From the NCBI RefSeq assembly GCF_014202825.1, contig NZ_JACHHP010000003.1, positions 208,229 through 272,228 of the forward strand: 64,000 nucleotides of DNA, read 5' to 3'. Shown here in pieces: positions 25,763 to 33,706 of this stretch; positions within the stretch are counted from its first letter, which is position 1; the number at the start of each line of letters is the position of its first letter. A program made the position numbers and the translations under genes. The notes beneath the pieces were generated by a model. It was not told the origin of the DNA, searched no databases, and saw nothing but the letters and a program-made list of their open reading frames with translations. Source of the stretch: Chiayiivirga flava. Its GTDB lineage: Bacteria; Pseudomonadota; Gammaproteobacteria; Xanthomonadales; Xanthomonadaceae.

Positions 25763-26338
25763 TCATCCACGCGCACGGACGTTCCGCGTTCGCCGACCGC
25801 TGACCGTGGATGTGGACACGCTGTTCTTCGCCCTCCGATGCCACGCGGCCGCAGCGACATGCATCGCGATCAGCGCCACAAGGAACCAGGCGCCATACAC
25901 GTGGACGTACCACGCGATCGCCCGGCCGGTTTCGTCATCCGCCGGCGGCGTGAAGACACGCGGCATGTCGACGAGGCCAAGCAGCCGCAGGTCCTCGCCC
26001 ATCCAGACGACGATGACGTAGCCCGCCGCGGGCAATGCCAGCAGCAGCACGTACAGCGACCCGTGCACGCATCGTGCGGCGATTCGCTGCCGGGGGTCGG
26101 CGACATGCACGGCAGTCGGGATGCGGCGCCACAGCCGCCAGCCCAGACGCATCAGCGTCAGTGCCAGCAGCACGACACCGAGCTGCACGTGCCAGGCCAG
26201 CGCCGCGTCGGCGATCTGTCTGCTGCTGGCACGTTCGGCGACGCAGCCGAGTACGAACTGCATCGGCAGCACAATCGCCACGATCCAGTGCAAACGTCGT
26301 GCGACGGGATCGTGGCGTGCCTCGACACTGCGGCTCAC
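25763..26338 (-). CDS. Cytochrome b561 family protein
   Basis: 191-residue inner-membrane protein with four predicted helices and the family pattern of conserved histidines: H20-W near the N-terminus (ARRLHWIVA), H49 in LAWHVQLG, and two in the last helices (YVHVYGAWF, IAMHVAAAAWHRR). Prokaryotic b561 proteins pass electrons between quinones and periplasmic acceptors. The start is the GTG at 26338, which overlaps the TGA of the upstream dioxygenase gene (GTGA), so the two are coupled. Electron supply to an exported oxidase is one possibility. Confidence 0.85.
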   Translation of the reverse strand: MSRSVEARHDPVARRLHWIVAIVLPMQFVLGCVAERASSRQIADAALAWHVQLGVVLLALTLMRLGWRLWRRIPTAVHVADPRQRIAARCVHGSLYVLLLALPAAGYVIVVWMGEDLRLLGLVDMPRVFTPPADDETGRAIAWYVHVYGAWFLVALIAMHVAAAAWHRRAKNSVSTSTVSGRRTRNVRARG

Positions 26339-27000
26339 GGGGTGGGGCCATCGCGCTGCGGCGTGCAGTCGCGGTAGCCGTCGATGTTCCGGCCCAGCAC
26401 GATGTCGCGCTGCGCTTCCCAGACCCCGTCGCGACGCGTCGGCGTGACGATGCCGTGTCCGCCGCGGCCGATGTCCAGCTCGCGCGCGAAGCGCGGCGTG
26501 AGGTGCGGGTCGTCGCTGAACATCACGTCGTCGATGTAGTACGTGGCGCAGCCGGGTTCGATCACGTGCAGATGGATGTGCTGCGGCATATCGCTGTCGG
26601 GGTAGCTGCCTGGGCGGATCGTGTGGAAGGTGTAGGCGCCGCCCGCGTCGGTCGCGGCCCACGCACGCAGGCGGCCGTGCTGTCGCGCGGCGTCGGTCGG
26701 GGCGTCGACGGCCGCGGGGTAGATGCCGGTGTGATCGGTCTGGTAGGCATAGACGATCACGCCGGCACGCGGGCGTTGCGCGGCGTCGCGCACGATGCCG
26801 GTGAGCCGCAGCGGCTCGCCGGGCTCGCCCGGCGGGGCCAGTTGTACGCTTGAGGCAGGTTGCGCGGGCATGCCGGCGAGTGCGGCGTCGCAGCCCTCGC
26901 AGGGCAGACCGACGACGGGCGTGTGCGCCGGAGTACCTGCAACCGAGTGGTGTGCGCCCGCGGCGAGGAAGAGGATGATGAAGGGCAAGGCAAGGCGCAT
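26335..27000 (-). CDS. Exported intradiol ring-cleavage dioxygenase-like protein
   Basis: 221-residue protein with a signal sequence (LPFIILFLAAGAHHSVAG) and an intradiol dioxygenase beta-sandwich. The expected non-haem iron ligands are visible: Y94 in TGIYP, Y133 in PGSYP, and H141 and H143 in PQHIHLHV. The characteristic start of the domain, LTGIVRDAAQRPRAGVIVYAYQTD, lies near 66-89. Family members in the cytoplasm open catechol or protocatechuate rings. Exported versions are poorly understood. Cysteines C34 and C37 (PCEGCDAA) precede the domain. It is coupled to cytochrome b561 and divergent from an ECF sigma gene. Confidence 0.83.
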   Translation of the reverse strand: MRLALPFIILFLAAGAHHSVAGTPAHTPVVGLPCEGCDAALAGMPAQPASSVQLAPPGEPGEPLRLTGIVRDAAQRPRAGVIVYAYQTDHTGIYPAAVDAPTDAARQHGRLRAWAATDAGGAYTFHTIRPGSYPDSDMPQHIHLHVIEPGCATYYIDDVMFSDDPHLTPRFARELDIGRGGHGIVTPTRRDGVWEAQRDIVLGRNIDGYRDCTPQRDGPTP

Positions 27001-27059
27001 GTGGGCGTGCTCCGGGTGTGGATGGGGTCATGCGGCAGGAGCGGCCGAAGGCGGCCACC

Positions 27060-27091
27060 GTTAACCTGCGGCCCGCTGTTAACACCTGCGC
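27060..27091. promoter_or_regulatory. Two GTTAAC boxes in the divergent promoter region
   Basis: GTTAAC at 27060-27065 and again at 27078-27083, each followed by a CCTGCG-like tail, stand between the dioxygenase and the sigma factor genes. The 18-base spacing is close to two helical turns. They could be a regulator site or a sigma-dependent promoter element. There is no direct evidence. Confidence 0.3.
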
Positions 27092-27115
27092 GCGCTGCGC
27101 CCTCTTGCTGGTGGA

Positions 27116-27694
27116 ATGCCCGACAGGAATCGCATGCGGCCGCCCGTGACGCCGTCCGACATCGCAAGCCACGTCCGCGCGGCCGTCGCCGGTTCGCAGG
27201 GTGGCTACGCGTGGCTGTACCGAACGTTCGCGCCGCTGGTGCATTCGATCCATCTGGGCATGGGCACGCGCGCGCTGGCCGACGAGCTCACGCAGGAAAC
27301 GTTCGCGCTGGCGTTCTCGCGGCTGCATGCCTTGCGCGAGACGCCGAAATTCGGACCGTGGATCGCGGCGATCGCGCGCCGCAACCTGCCGCGCACGCCG
27401 GCGCGCGAGGACGCCTTCGACGAGGAACACGAACACGCCAGCGAGACGAGCGGGCCCGATGCCTCGGCAGAAGCCGAGCGGGTGCTGCGCGCCATCCGCT
27501 CGTTGCCGGAGGCCTATCGCGAGACCCTGCTGCTGCGCCTGGTGGAAGGCATGAGCGGCCCGGAAATCGCCGCGTTGACCGGGCTCACGCCCGCCTCCGT
27601 GCGCGTGAACCTGCACCGCGGCATGGCGAAGCTGCGCACCGCGCTCGGCCTTGCGCCGGCGCCCGAGGAGATGTCCGATGTCGCTGCGCCCTGA
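27116..27694 (+). CDS. ECF-type RNA polymerase sigma factor
   Basis: 192-residue sigma-70 family protein containing only regions 2 and 4. Region 2 spans about 31-92 (ADELTQETFALAFSRL), and region 4 about 122-175, with the helix-turn-helix in SGPEIAALTGLTPASVRVNL. The ATG at 27116 was chosen, with M7 an alternative. The next gene, a FecR-like protein, begins inside its 3' end, the usual layout of an ECF sigma and its membrane regulator. No TonB-dependent receptor is adjacent, so the signal is unclear. The divergent dioxygenase/b561 pair is a candidate target. Confidence 0.88.
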   Translation: MPDRNRMRPPVTPSDIASHVRAAVAGSQGGYAWLYRTFAPLVHSIHLGMGTRALADELTQETFALAFSRLHALRETPKFGPWIAAIARRNLPRTPAREDAFDEEHEHASETSGPDASAEAERVLRAIRSLPEAYRETLLLRLVEGMSGPEIAALTGLTPASVRVNLHRGMAKLRTALGLAPAPEEMSDVAAP

Positions 27695-28673
27695 CTCGCT
27701 CTGGTCGCCGGACCCGTCGGCAAACGACGACGTGGCACGGCTCGAACGGCTGCTGCAGGTCTACCGGCACGTGCCGGCGGAGGGCGTCGTATGGACGCCG
27801 GTACGCCGCACGCCGCGGCGGCGCTGGCGTCTGCCGGTCGGCATCGCCGCCATGATGGCGACGGCCGCGATGCTGCTGGTGGCCGCGTGGTTGCCCTGGC
27901 GCCTGGCGTGGAGCGACGGTGCGGCATGGCGCGTATCGGGCGTGGCGCGGATCGATGCGCTGCCGGTGGGAGGCGCGCTGGCCACGGCGGCGGACGAACA
28001 CGCACGCATCGACGTGGCGCGCATCGGCAGCATCGAGGTGTCGCCCGGCAGCCGCGTGACCCTGCTCGAAACCCGCGCCGGCCGGCATCGCATCGCGCTC
28101 GACAGCGGCCACATCCGCGCCCGCATCTGGGCACCGCCGGGCTACTTCGGCGTGCTCGGGGCGGCCTCGGAAGTGGTCGACCTCGGCTGCGAGTTCGATC
28201 TGTGGACGTCGGCCGACGGGCGCGGTCGCATGTCAGTACGCAGCGGCTGGGTGCTGCACTCGGTCGGCGGGCAGGACACCCTGGTGCCTGCGGGGTACGA
28301 CATCGGCTTCGAGGCGTTGCGCGCCGGCATTCCGCGCAGCATCGCGGCCTCGGCGCAGTTCGGCGCGGCGGTCGACCGGATCGACGTTCAGCTCGCACGC
28401 GGGCTGCGCGATGCCGACGCCGAACGGCGCGTCGCGACGCTTGCCACAGCCGCCGACGCCGTCACCCTGCTCAGCCTGCTGACGCGCTACCCGGCGCTCG
28501 CCGACGGCCCGCTGTATCCGCGTCTGGCGACGCTGCTCGAGGTGCCGGCGACCGACGCCCGCCATCGCGCTGCGTGGGCTGCGGGCAGTGCCCACGCCAT
28601 CGACGCCTGGTGGGACAGGGTTCCGCGTCCGCCGAAGCAGTGGTGGCGCCACTGGCGGGATGCGCTGGGCTGA
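27678..28673 (+). CDS. FecR-domain membrane protein, putative anti-sigma factor
   Basis: 331-residue protein with a ribosome site GAGGAG just before the start at 27678, inside the sigma factor gene. A short cytoplasmic segment is followed by a single membrane helix at about 52-74 and a periplasmic FecR-like region (about 120-190: EVSPGSRVTLLET, LDSGHIRARIWAPPG, LGAASEVVDLGCEF). The C-terminal 100 residues are helical. It probably sequesters or activates the ECF sigma factor encoded upstream. The short N-terminus is unlike full zinc-finger anti-sigma domains. Confidence 0.8.
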   Translation: MSLRPDSLWSPDPSANDDVARLERLLQVYRHVPAEGVVWTPVRRTPRRRWRLPVGIAAMMATAAMLLVAAWLPWRLAWSDGAAWRVSGVARIDALPVGGALATAADEHARIDVARIGSIEVSPGSRVTLLETRAGRHRIALDSGHIRARIWAPPGYFGVLGAASEVVDLGCEFDLWTSADGRGRMSVRSGWVLHSVGGQDTLVPAGYDIGFEALRAGIPRSIAASAQFGAAVDRIDVQLARGLRDADAERRVATLATAADAVTLLSLLTRYPALADGPLYPRLATLLEVPATDARHRAAWAAGSAHAIDAWWDRVPRPPKQWWRHWRDALG

Positions 28674-29456
28674 ACAGCGGGCGACGCGCCACGGCGCCAG
28701 AGGTGCCCACGCGGCGCAAGGTGCGGGTCATGGTGGAATCGAATCCATCTGCACGAACGCCTGCGTGGCGGACGGTCCGGTGTTTCCGCGTCCCCGCAAT
28801 CCACGACAGTGCCTGCGGCTGTCCGGCCAACGCAAGTGTTCCCCTACCGTCGTCCCGGCGAACGCCGGGACCCAGTGACGTTTCGCGGTTCACGGTGGTT
28901 CGAACATGCCGAGCAACGCCGCTGGGTCCCGGCGTTCGCCCACTGCTGTCCGGTCAAAAATCGGTGCCATGGGCCGCGTTGTGCGTTGTGATGAGGCTTC
29001 CATCACAACGAAGCCGGAGCACAACTCGACGTCCGGACCATCCCATCCTCGTCGTCCCGGCTTTCGCCGGGACGACGGATGATGGGGCTTGGTTTTTCCC
29101 CGGACAGCAGTGGGCGTTCGCCGGGACGACGGGTCTGGATGTCTTCGCCAGGCCGAGCCGGCGAAGCGACGGTCGACTCGAGAGCCGAGCAGCGCCGGGC
29201 GTTTGACGGGATGCGCCGAAACGTCCCGCGAGGGCAGGAGGGCCATGCGGGAACGTCGGTGAAAAGCCGGGCGTGCTCGCGCAGGAATACCCCGCACGCC
29301 GATGCGTCGTGCGGCGCTTGTTCCCGTTTGTTCCCGCCACAAGGACGCCGGTCCCAGATGGCCCGCAAAACCGGCGCCATACCGCCCCCAGCGCCGCACG
29401 GACTGCCTAGGCTTCCGTCGCCCGCAATCCGCGGGATGCATGTCGACGGAGTCAAG
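28674..29456. repeat. Intergenic region with REP/BIME-like GTCGTCCCGG repeats
   Basis: Copies of a GTCGTCCCGGCGAACGCCGG-type element are at 28847-28875, inverted at 28921-28940, as a perfect 11-bp hairpin at 29050-29077 (CGTCGTCCCGG, loop CTTTCG, CCGGGACGACG), and partly at 29113-29133. Such elements are widespread REPs in this bacterial group. The remainder before 29326 shows no gene I can support. Confidence 0.75.
29326..29413 (+). promoter_or_regulatory. Upstream region shared with the paralogous gene at 38.5 kb
   Basis: Three blocks match the region before 38466 with nearly constant spacing: GTTTGTTCCCG (29326-29336), CCCAGATGG (29353-29361, 16 bases later) and CTAGGCT (29407-29413, 45 bases later). 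The start codon is 44 bases beyond. In the paralogue the spacings are 17 and 46. CTAGGCT may contain the -10 element. The other blocks may bind a regulator. Confidence 0.5.
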
Positions 29457-29753
29457 ATGAAAACCATCGTTCGTTCGCTGTTCACCGCCCTGCTGGCCAG
29501 TGCGCTTGTCTCGACGGGGAGCGCCGCACCGATCAACTGGCAGCCGGCCGATCCGGGGCCGCGCGAGCCCGATTTCGGGTATTTCGAAGGGCGCGTGCGG
29601 CAAATCAATCCGCATATGGGCCCCGGCGGCATGTACTACACCTTCAGCTACCACACGGTGTCCGGCACGACGATGGCGTACTGCCAGCAGCAGCTCACCA
29701 TCTGGGTGCAGAACGGCGGTTCGGTGGTCGAGGATTGCGTGCGGGTGTATTGA
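29457..29753 (+). CDS. Small secreted protein, paralogue of the 38466-38768 product
   Basis: 98-residue protein with signal sequence MKTIVRSLFTALLASALVS followed by a mature N-terminus AAPINWQPADPGPREP. The mature part aligns with its paralogue through P-I/L-N-W-x-P, then G-P-x-E-P, a Y-T-F/Y-x-Y-H aromatic strand and a final C pair (AYCQQQL and VEDCVRV) placed like the pair in the paralogue (ASCEAQL and IEFCHW). No known family was recognised. The fold is probably a small disulfide-linked beta sheet. A GGAG ribosome site precedes the ATG, and a strong hairpin follows the gene. Confidence 0.7.
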   Translation: MKTIVRSLFTALLASALVSTGSAAPINWQPADPGPREPDFGYFEGRVRQINPHMGPGGMYYTFSYHTVSGTTMAYCQQQLTIWVQNGGSVVEDCVRVY

Positions 29754-30521
29754 TGCCGATCCGGGGGACATAACCCCGGCGGTGCCAGTGAATCCGCGCG
29801 TCGAAGATGTTTGGGCATCGGACCGGGTCAGCCCGGTCCGATGCCTGTGTGGCAGATCGAATCCGCGCGAGATGGAAATCGTCGCCCCGCATCGGGGGAA
29901 TCGCCGGGACGTCCGGGGCGCTCCGGCCCGGTGCACCGGGGCCGCGCGGCTTCGATGGCGGCGCGGAAACAGTGCCGACCGTGTTGCATCCGAGAGATGG
30001 CCGCGGACGCGGCGGTGTCGTCGTCGGCGACGATTCGCACACCAGTGCCTCCAGGCACGCCAACGTTACCCGCGGGGCGCCCCACCCGATTCCACTGCTC
30101 AGCGCTGAGCCGCACGGTGACAGGTTGTCCGCCCTTTTCCCGGTTGCATGGTCGAGACTCCGGCCGCAACATCGTGCCTGCGGGCGTTGTGCGGGGGCGC
30201 AATCCGATACAGGGGGCAGCATGAAAGAGCCAGCGTGGGATCCACCTGCGGGGAACACTCGTCTTGACGGGGCGATTGTCGCGGAAGGCGAGGGCGGGCA
30301 GGTCGGAATCGATCTCCGGCCTAGCGCGCGGATGTATGCCGCGTTTTCGCGGTCGATTCACGATCCGATGGATGCCGTGGGGCGAAGGAACATGGCGCCT
30401 GCGGGCGCGGACCGGCGCAGTGCGCCATGGATTGAAATCAATTCGACGAAGCCCGAGCGGCGGCGGAATGCCCCGCCCGATTCGGTGCGGTCGCTTGCTG
30501 TCTTGCCACGGAGTCCAGCCA
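29754..30521. other. Intergenic region with terminator hairpin and a doubtful small ORF
   Basis: After the terminator at 29815-29844, a frame from ATG 30221 to 30529 could encode 102 residues (MKEPAWDPPAGNTRLDG start). It is poor in hydrophobic residues and has no recognised family and only a weak ribosome site. I treat it as unproven. Nothing else was identified. Confidence 0.4.
29815..29844. terminator. Strong hairpin after the small secreted protein gene
   Basis: GCATCGGACCGGG pairs perfectly with CCCGGTCCGATGC across the loop TCAG, 61 bases after the stop codon at 29753. There is no clear T-run, but the 13-bp GC-rich stem is a good transcription end or RNA stabiliser. Confidence 0.65.
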
Positions 30522-32549
30522 ATGTTTGATGCTTCCTTTCCCTGCGTCGGACCGACGCGCACCGCCTGCGACGCTTCGCTCTCGCGCATGCGCCGGATGT
30601 TGCGTTTGTTCGCCCTGGTCATACTCATGGCCGCCTCCGCGGGCCTCAACGCCGCGGTGCTGACCGCTGCCACCACGGCCGGCAACAACCACCGCGGCAA
30701 CATGTTCGATCTGACCGTCAACCAGAACGTGGCCATCACCCAGTTCGACATCAGCCCGATGGGCAACATGCCGTACGAGATCCACTACAAGGAAGGGACG
30801 TGGAACGGGTTCGCGAACGACCCGCCCGCCTGGACCCTGATGCAGTCCGGCGAGGTGACGTTTACCGGAAGCTTCGTGCCCGTGCCGCTGGACGAACCGA
30901 TCATCCTCACCCCCGGCCAGACGCACGGTTTCTACATCACGTCCGCCACCACGTCCGTGTCCGTCAATTATTCCGACGGCACCGGCGTGGGCAACGTGTT
31001 CTCGTCCGACGCCGTCATGACGTTCTACGAAGGCGGCGGCATGGAATATCCGTTCACCGCGGGCACGGGCGGCGTGTTCCAGCCGCGCGTGTGGAACGGC
31101 GCGATCCACTACGAGGTCATCGGCGCGGCGACGCAGTTCGCGATCACTGCACCGGCGTCGGTCAACCAGGGCGCGGCGTTCGACTTCGAGATCGTGGCGC
31201 TCGATGCCAACGGCTTCCGCGACCCGGGTTACTCCGGCACCGTGCATTTCACGAGCACGGACCCGACCGCGGACCTGCCCGCCGACGTTGCCCTGGTCGC
31301 CGGCCAGGGCACGTTCTCCGCGACGCTCAATGGCACCGGCGACCAGCAGATCACCGCGACCGATGCCGTCGCGCCGGCCATCACCGGCACGTCGGCGACG
31401 ATCGACGTGTCGCCCGTGTACGTGGTGACCGGGATCGCCAGCCCGCTCGAGGGCGGCAGCGTGGTCTGCGATCCTGCCGCTGTCCTGGAAGGCGATACGA
31501 GCACCTGCACCGTCAGCACCAATGTCGGTTACACCCTCACCGACATCAGCGGGTGCGGCGGGACGCCTGGCATCACGTCGCCCTACACGACCGGACCGGT
31601 CACGGAGGACTGCGATGTCACGGCAACCTTCACGCTCAATACCTACCCGATCGACACGACGGTGAGCCCGGCGGGCGCCGGTGTGGTGAGCTGCACGCCC
31701 AACCCCGTCCCGCACGGCAGCGACAGCACCTGCACCGCCACCGCGAATCCGGGCTTCGTCTTCGAGACTTGGAGCGGCGACTGCGCCGGTGCCACCTGCA
31801 CGCTTGCCGATGTGCAGGCCGCCGGGAGCGTGACGGCGCAGTTCCTGGCCACGCAGACGATCGTCCTCACGGTCCCCACGCCGCAGGCCTTCGTGCCCGA
31901 CACGGTGCTCGACGTCACCGCCACGGCCAGCAGCGGCCTGCCGGTGAGTCTGGCCAGCAGCACGCCGTCCGTGTGCTCGGTCGACGACAACATCGTGCTG
32001 ATCGTGTCCGCCGGCACCTGCACGCTGACCGCGGACCAGGCGGGCAACGGCCAGTACGCTGCAGCGCCGCAGGTCACGCGATCGGCCAGCATCGTGCCGA
32101 TGGTGGACGTGAGTGTCGACATCGACGACGGCGTGCTCGGCCTGCCCACGGGCAGATCGACCGTGTATTCCGTGGTCGTCGCCAATGCCGGTCCCAGTGC
32201 AGTGACCGACCTGCGCATGACCAGCGACGTCATCGGCCTCGGCAATCTCGACTGGCAGTGCCTGCAGGCGGAGTCCAGCGCCACGTGCCCCGTGCCCGAC
32301 GTGGGCACCGGTACCTTCGACCTGCTGCTGGCGATGGAGGCGGGCCACGCGATGCACTTCGAGGTGGTGGGCACGATGCTCGGACAGGCGGGCACGTTCG
32401 CGATCCACAGCGTGGAACTCACGCCCCCCGCCGGCACGATGGCGATCCAGACCGGCGACGATCAAGCCACCGACACCAACGTGGTCATCCCGATGCCGAT
32501 CTTCTCGAACGGATTCGAGGCGCCGTCCGAGTCGACCTTGGAGCACTAG
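30522..32549 (+). CDS. Secreted multi-domain beta protein (Big/InlB-B-repeat and DUF11-like) with variant DGFE tail
   Basis: 675-residue exported protein. ATG 30522 has a GGAG site. ATG 30588 is an alternative that begins directly at the signal sequence (RLFALVILMAASAGLNA). The first domain (to about 230) is of unknown type. A Big-like Ig domain follows (FAITAPASVNQGAAFDFEIV), then two divergent InlB-B-type repeats with cysteine pairs (GGSVVCDPAAVLEGDTSTC, VVSCTPNPVPHGSDSTC), then a DUF11-like sandwich. The end reads PIFSNGFEAPSESTLEH, a variant of the IF-x-DGFE motif with a nine-residue extension. Probably an adhesin or surface protein. No catalytic residues were recognised. Confidence 0.78.
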   Translation: MFDASFPCVGPTRTACDASLSRMRRMLRLFALVILMAASAGLNAAVLTAATTAGNNHRGNMFDLTVNQNVAITQFDISPMGNMPYEIHYKEGTWNGFANDPPAWTLMQSGEVTFTGSFVPVPLDEPIILTPGQTHGFYITSATTSVSVNYSDGTGVGNVFSSDAVMTFYEGGGMEYPFTAGTGGVFQPRVWNGAIHYEVIGAATQFAITAPASVNQGAAFDFEIVALDANGFRDPGYSGTVHFTSTDPTADLPADVALVAGQGTFSATLNGTGDQQITATDAVAPAITGTSATIDVSPVYVVTGIASPLEGGSVVCDPAAVLEGDTSTCTVSTNVGYTLTDISGCGGTPGITSPYTTGPVTEDCDVTATFTLNTYPIDTTVSPAGAGVVSCTPNPVPHGSDSTCTATANPGFVFETWSGDCAGATCTLADVQAAGSVTAQFLATQTIVLTVPTPQAFVPDTVLDVTATASSGLPVSLASSTPSVCSVDDNIVLIVSAGTCTLTADQAGNGQYAAAPQVTRSASIVPMVDVSVDIDDGVLGLPTGRSTVYSVVVANAGPSAVTDLRMTSDVIGLGNLDWQCLQAESSATCPVPDVGTGTFDLLLAMEAGHAMHFEVVGTMLGQAGTFAIHSVELTPPAGTMAIQTGDDQATDTNVVIPMPIFSNGFEAPSESTLEH

Positions 32550-32874
32550 ACAAGGTGTGTGGCGTCGGTGGCGCGTCGATCCGGCGCGCCACCGGCGTTG
32601 TCGCCGGCTGGCGGCACCACAGTCCCGGACACGCGTCACCGGTACTCGCGTACCGTGTGCCCGACGCAGTAACACACAGCAGCTGCCGCCTGAGCCGGTT
32701 CGGTGCGTGATGCGTCGTACTACCGATCAGGTTTGCAGATCTACTGGTCGGGGCGGGAACGCACCGATCTGCTTTTGGGCTCGTCCAGCGTGTGCGCCTG
32801 CTCGCTTTCTGGCGTAGCGCGACGCGTCTGCGCGAGGCGGTCCGCGCGACTCGATCCCCCTCCAGCCCCGGTCC
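32550..32874. other. Spacer between convergent genes
   Basis: Apart from the hairpin at 32567-32593, this 325-base stretch shows no ribosome sites or credible coding frame. Confidence 0.5.
32567..32593. terminator. Hairpin after the 30522-32549 gene
   Basis: GGTGGCGCG pairs perfectly with CGCGCCACC across nine bases, starting 18 bases after the stop codon. It is a plausible terminator, although no T-run follows. Confidence 0.5.
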
Positions 32875-33525
32875 TCATTGCTCGGGTGGCGCCTGTGGCG
32901 TGGGCGCGTCGTCCGTGGGCTCCGAAGACTCCGAAGGCTCGGGTGTCGGCGGAATGGCCGGTTTTTCTGCGGCTGGCGGCGGGTAGCTGAGCGTCGGAGC
33001 GGTTGCAGCTTCAGCGCCCTGATGTTTGTCGCCGAACAGTTGCGGTAGCAATGCGACTTCCTGGGCGATCAGGGGAGCCGCCAGCGTCGCGGCCTCCTGC
33101 AGCATCGTCATGTACTTGGCCTGATCGACAACGTCGTTCATCCACAGCTGGCATGCCTGGAATGCCATGTCGCGATAGAAGGCGAGGCCCTGTGTGCGAT
33201 GCGCGATCGGGCTCGTGTTCACGGCCAGGCCGCGCGCAAATGCCGTCTGCAGCTCGGCGACATCGGCCTTGGAGGCGCCCAGCGAGGCACCGACGGACGA
33301 AGCGAGGCTGACCAGCGCATCCGGTGATGGCTCCGCGCACGCCCGGTCGCGCGCCGGAGAGACGAGAATGACACGGCGATCGGCGGTCGCCGCGAGCGTC
33401 TCGAACCTGTTGTCTCCCCATCCGATTCCGACTTCATGCTTGATGATCGGCCGTTCGGAAGGCGGCGTGAACACGGTGCATGCAGAGAGGAAAACGACTG
33501 CAATGCCCGCCGAAAGAGTGCGCAT
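32875..33525 (-). CDS. Lipoprotein of unknown function, partner of the upstream hydrolase lipoprotein
   Basis: 216-residue predicted lipoprotein with signal ending at FLSACTVF and a good ribosome site (AAGGGGAA) before the start. The mature part has a helical domain (about 80-165, with AFYRDMAFQACQLWMNDVV and an Ala-rich helix) and a disordered Pro/Glu/Ala C-terminus. Two cysteines, in RACAEPSP and QACQLW, might pair. No family was recognised. It lies 181 bases downstream of, and in the same direction as, the large lipoprotein hydrolase, so the two may act together in the envelope. Confidence 0.62.
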   Translation of the reverse strand: MRTLSAGIAVVFLSACTVFTPPSERPIIKHEVGIGWGDNRFETLAATADRRVILVSPARDRACAEPSPDALVSLASSVGASLGASKADVAELQTAFARGLAVNTSPIAHRTQGLAFYRDMAFQACQLWMNDVVDQAKYMTMLQEAATLAAPLIAQEVALLPQLFGDKHQGAEAATAPTLSYPPPAAEKPAIPPTPEPSESSEPTDDAPTPQAPPEQ

Positions 33526-33706
33526 GGTGTTCCCCTTGTGTGGATACGAATCTCGCTCGGTGCTGTCTCCAGGAGCGACGATCTCTCACCCTCCGGGACG
33601 ACGGACCCGTCCTGTCTGCCTCCGGACCGGTGGCACGGCTCCGGACACGCAACACGCGCGGCATGGCAAATGCGACAGGCCGCGAGCCGGCAACGTGAGG
33701 TGGCGG

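Noticed and set aside
30221-30529. 102-codon ORF in the spacer before the secreted beta protein
   Set aside because: It has only a weak ribosome site, no hydrophobic core and no recognisable family, and it overlaps the start of the supported gene at 30522.
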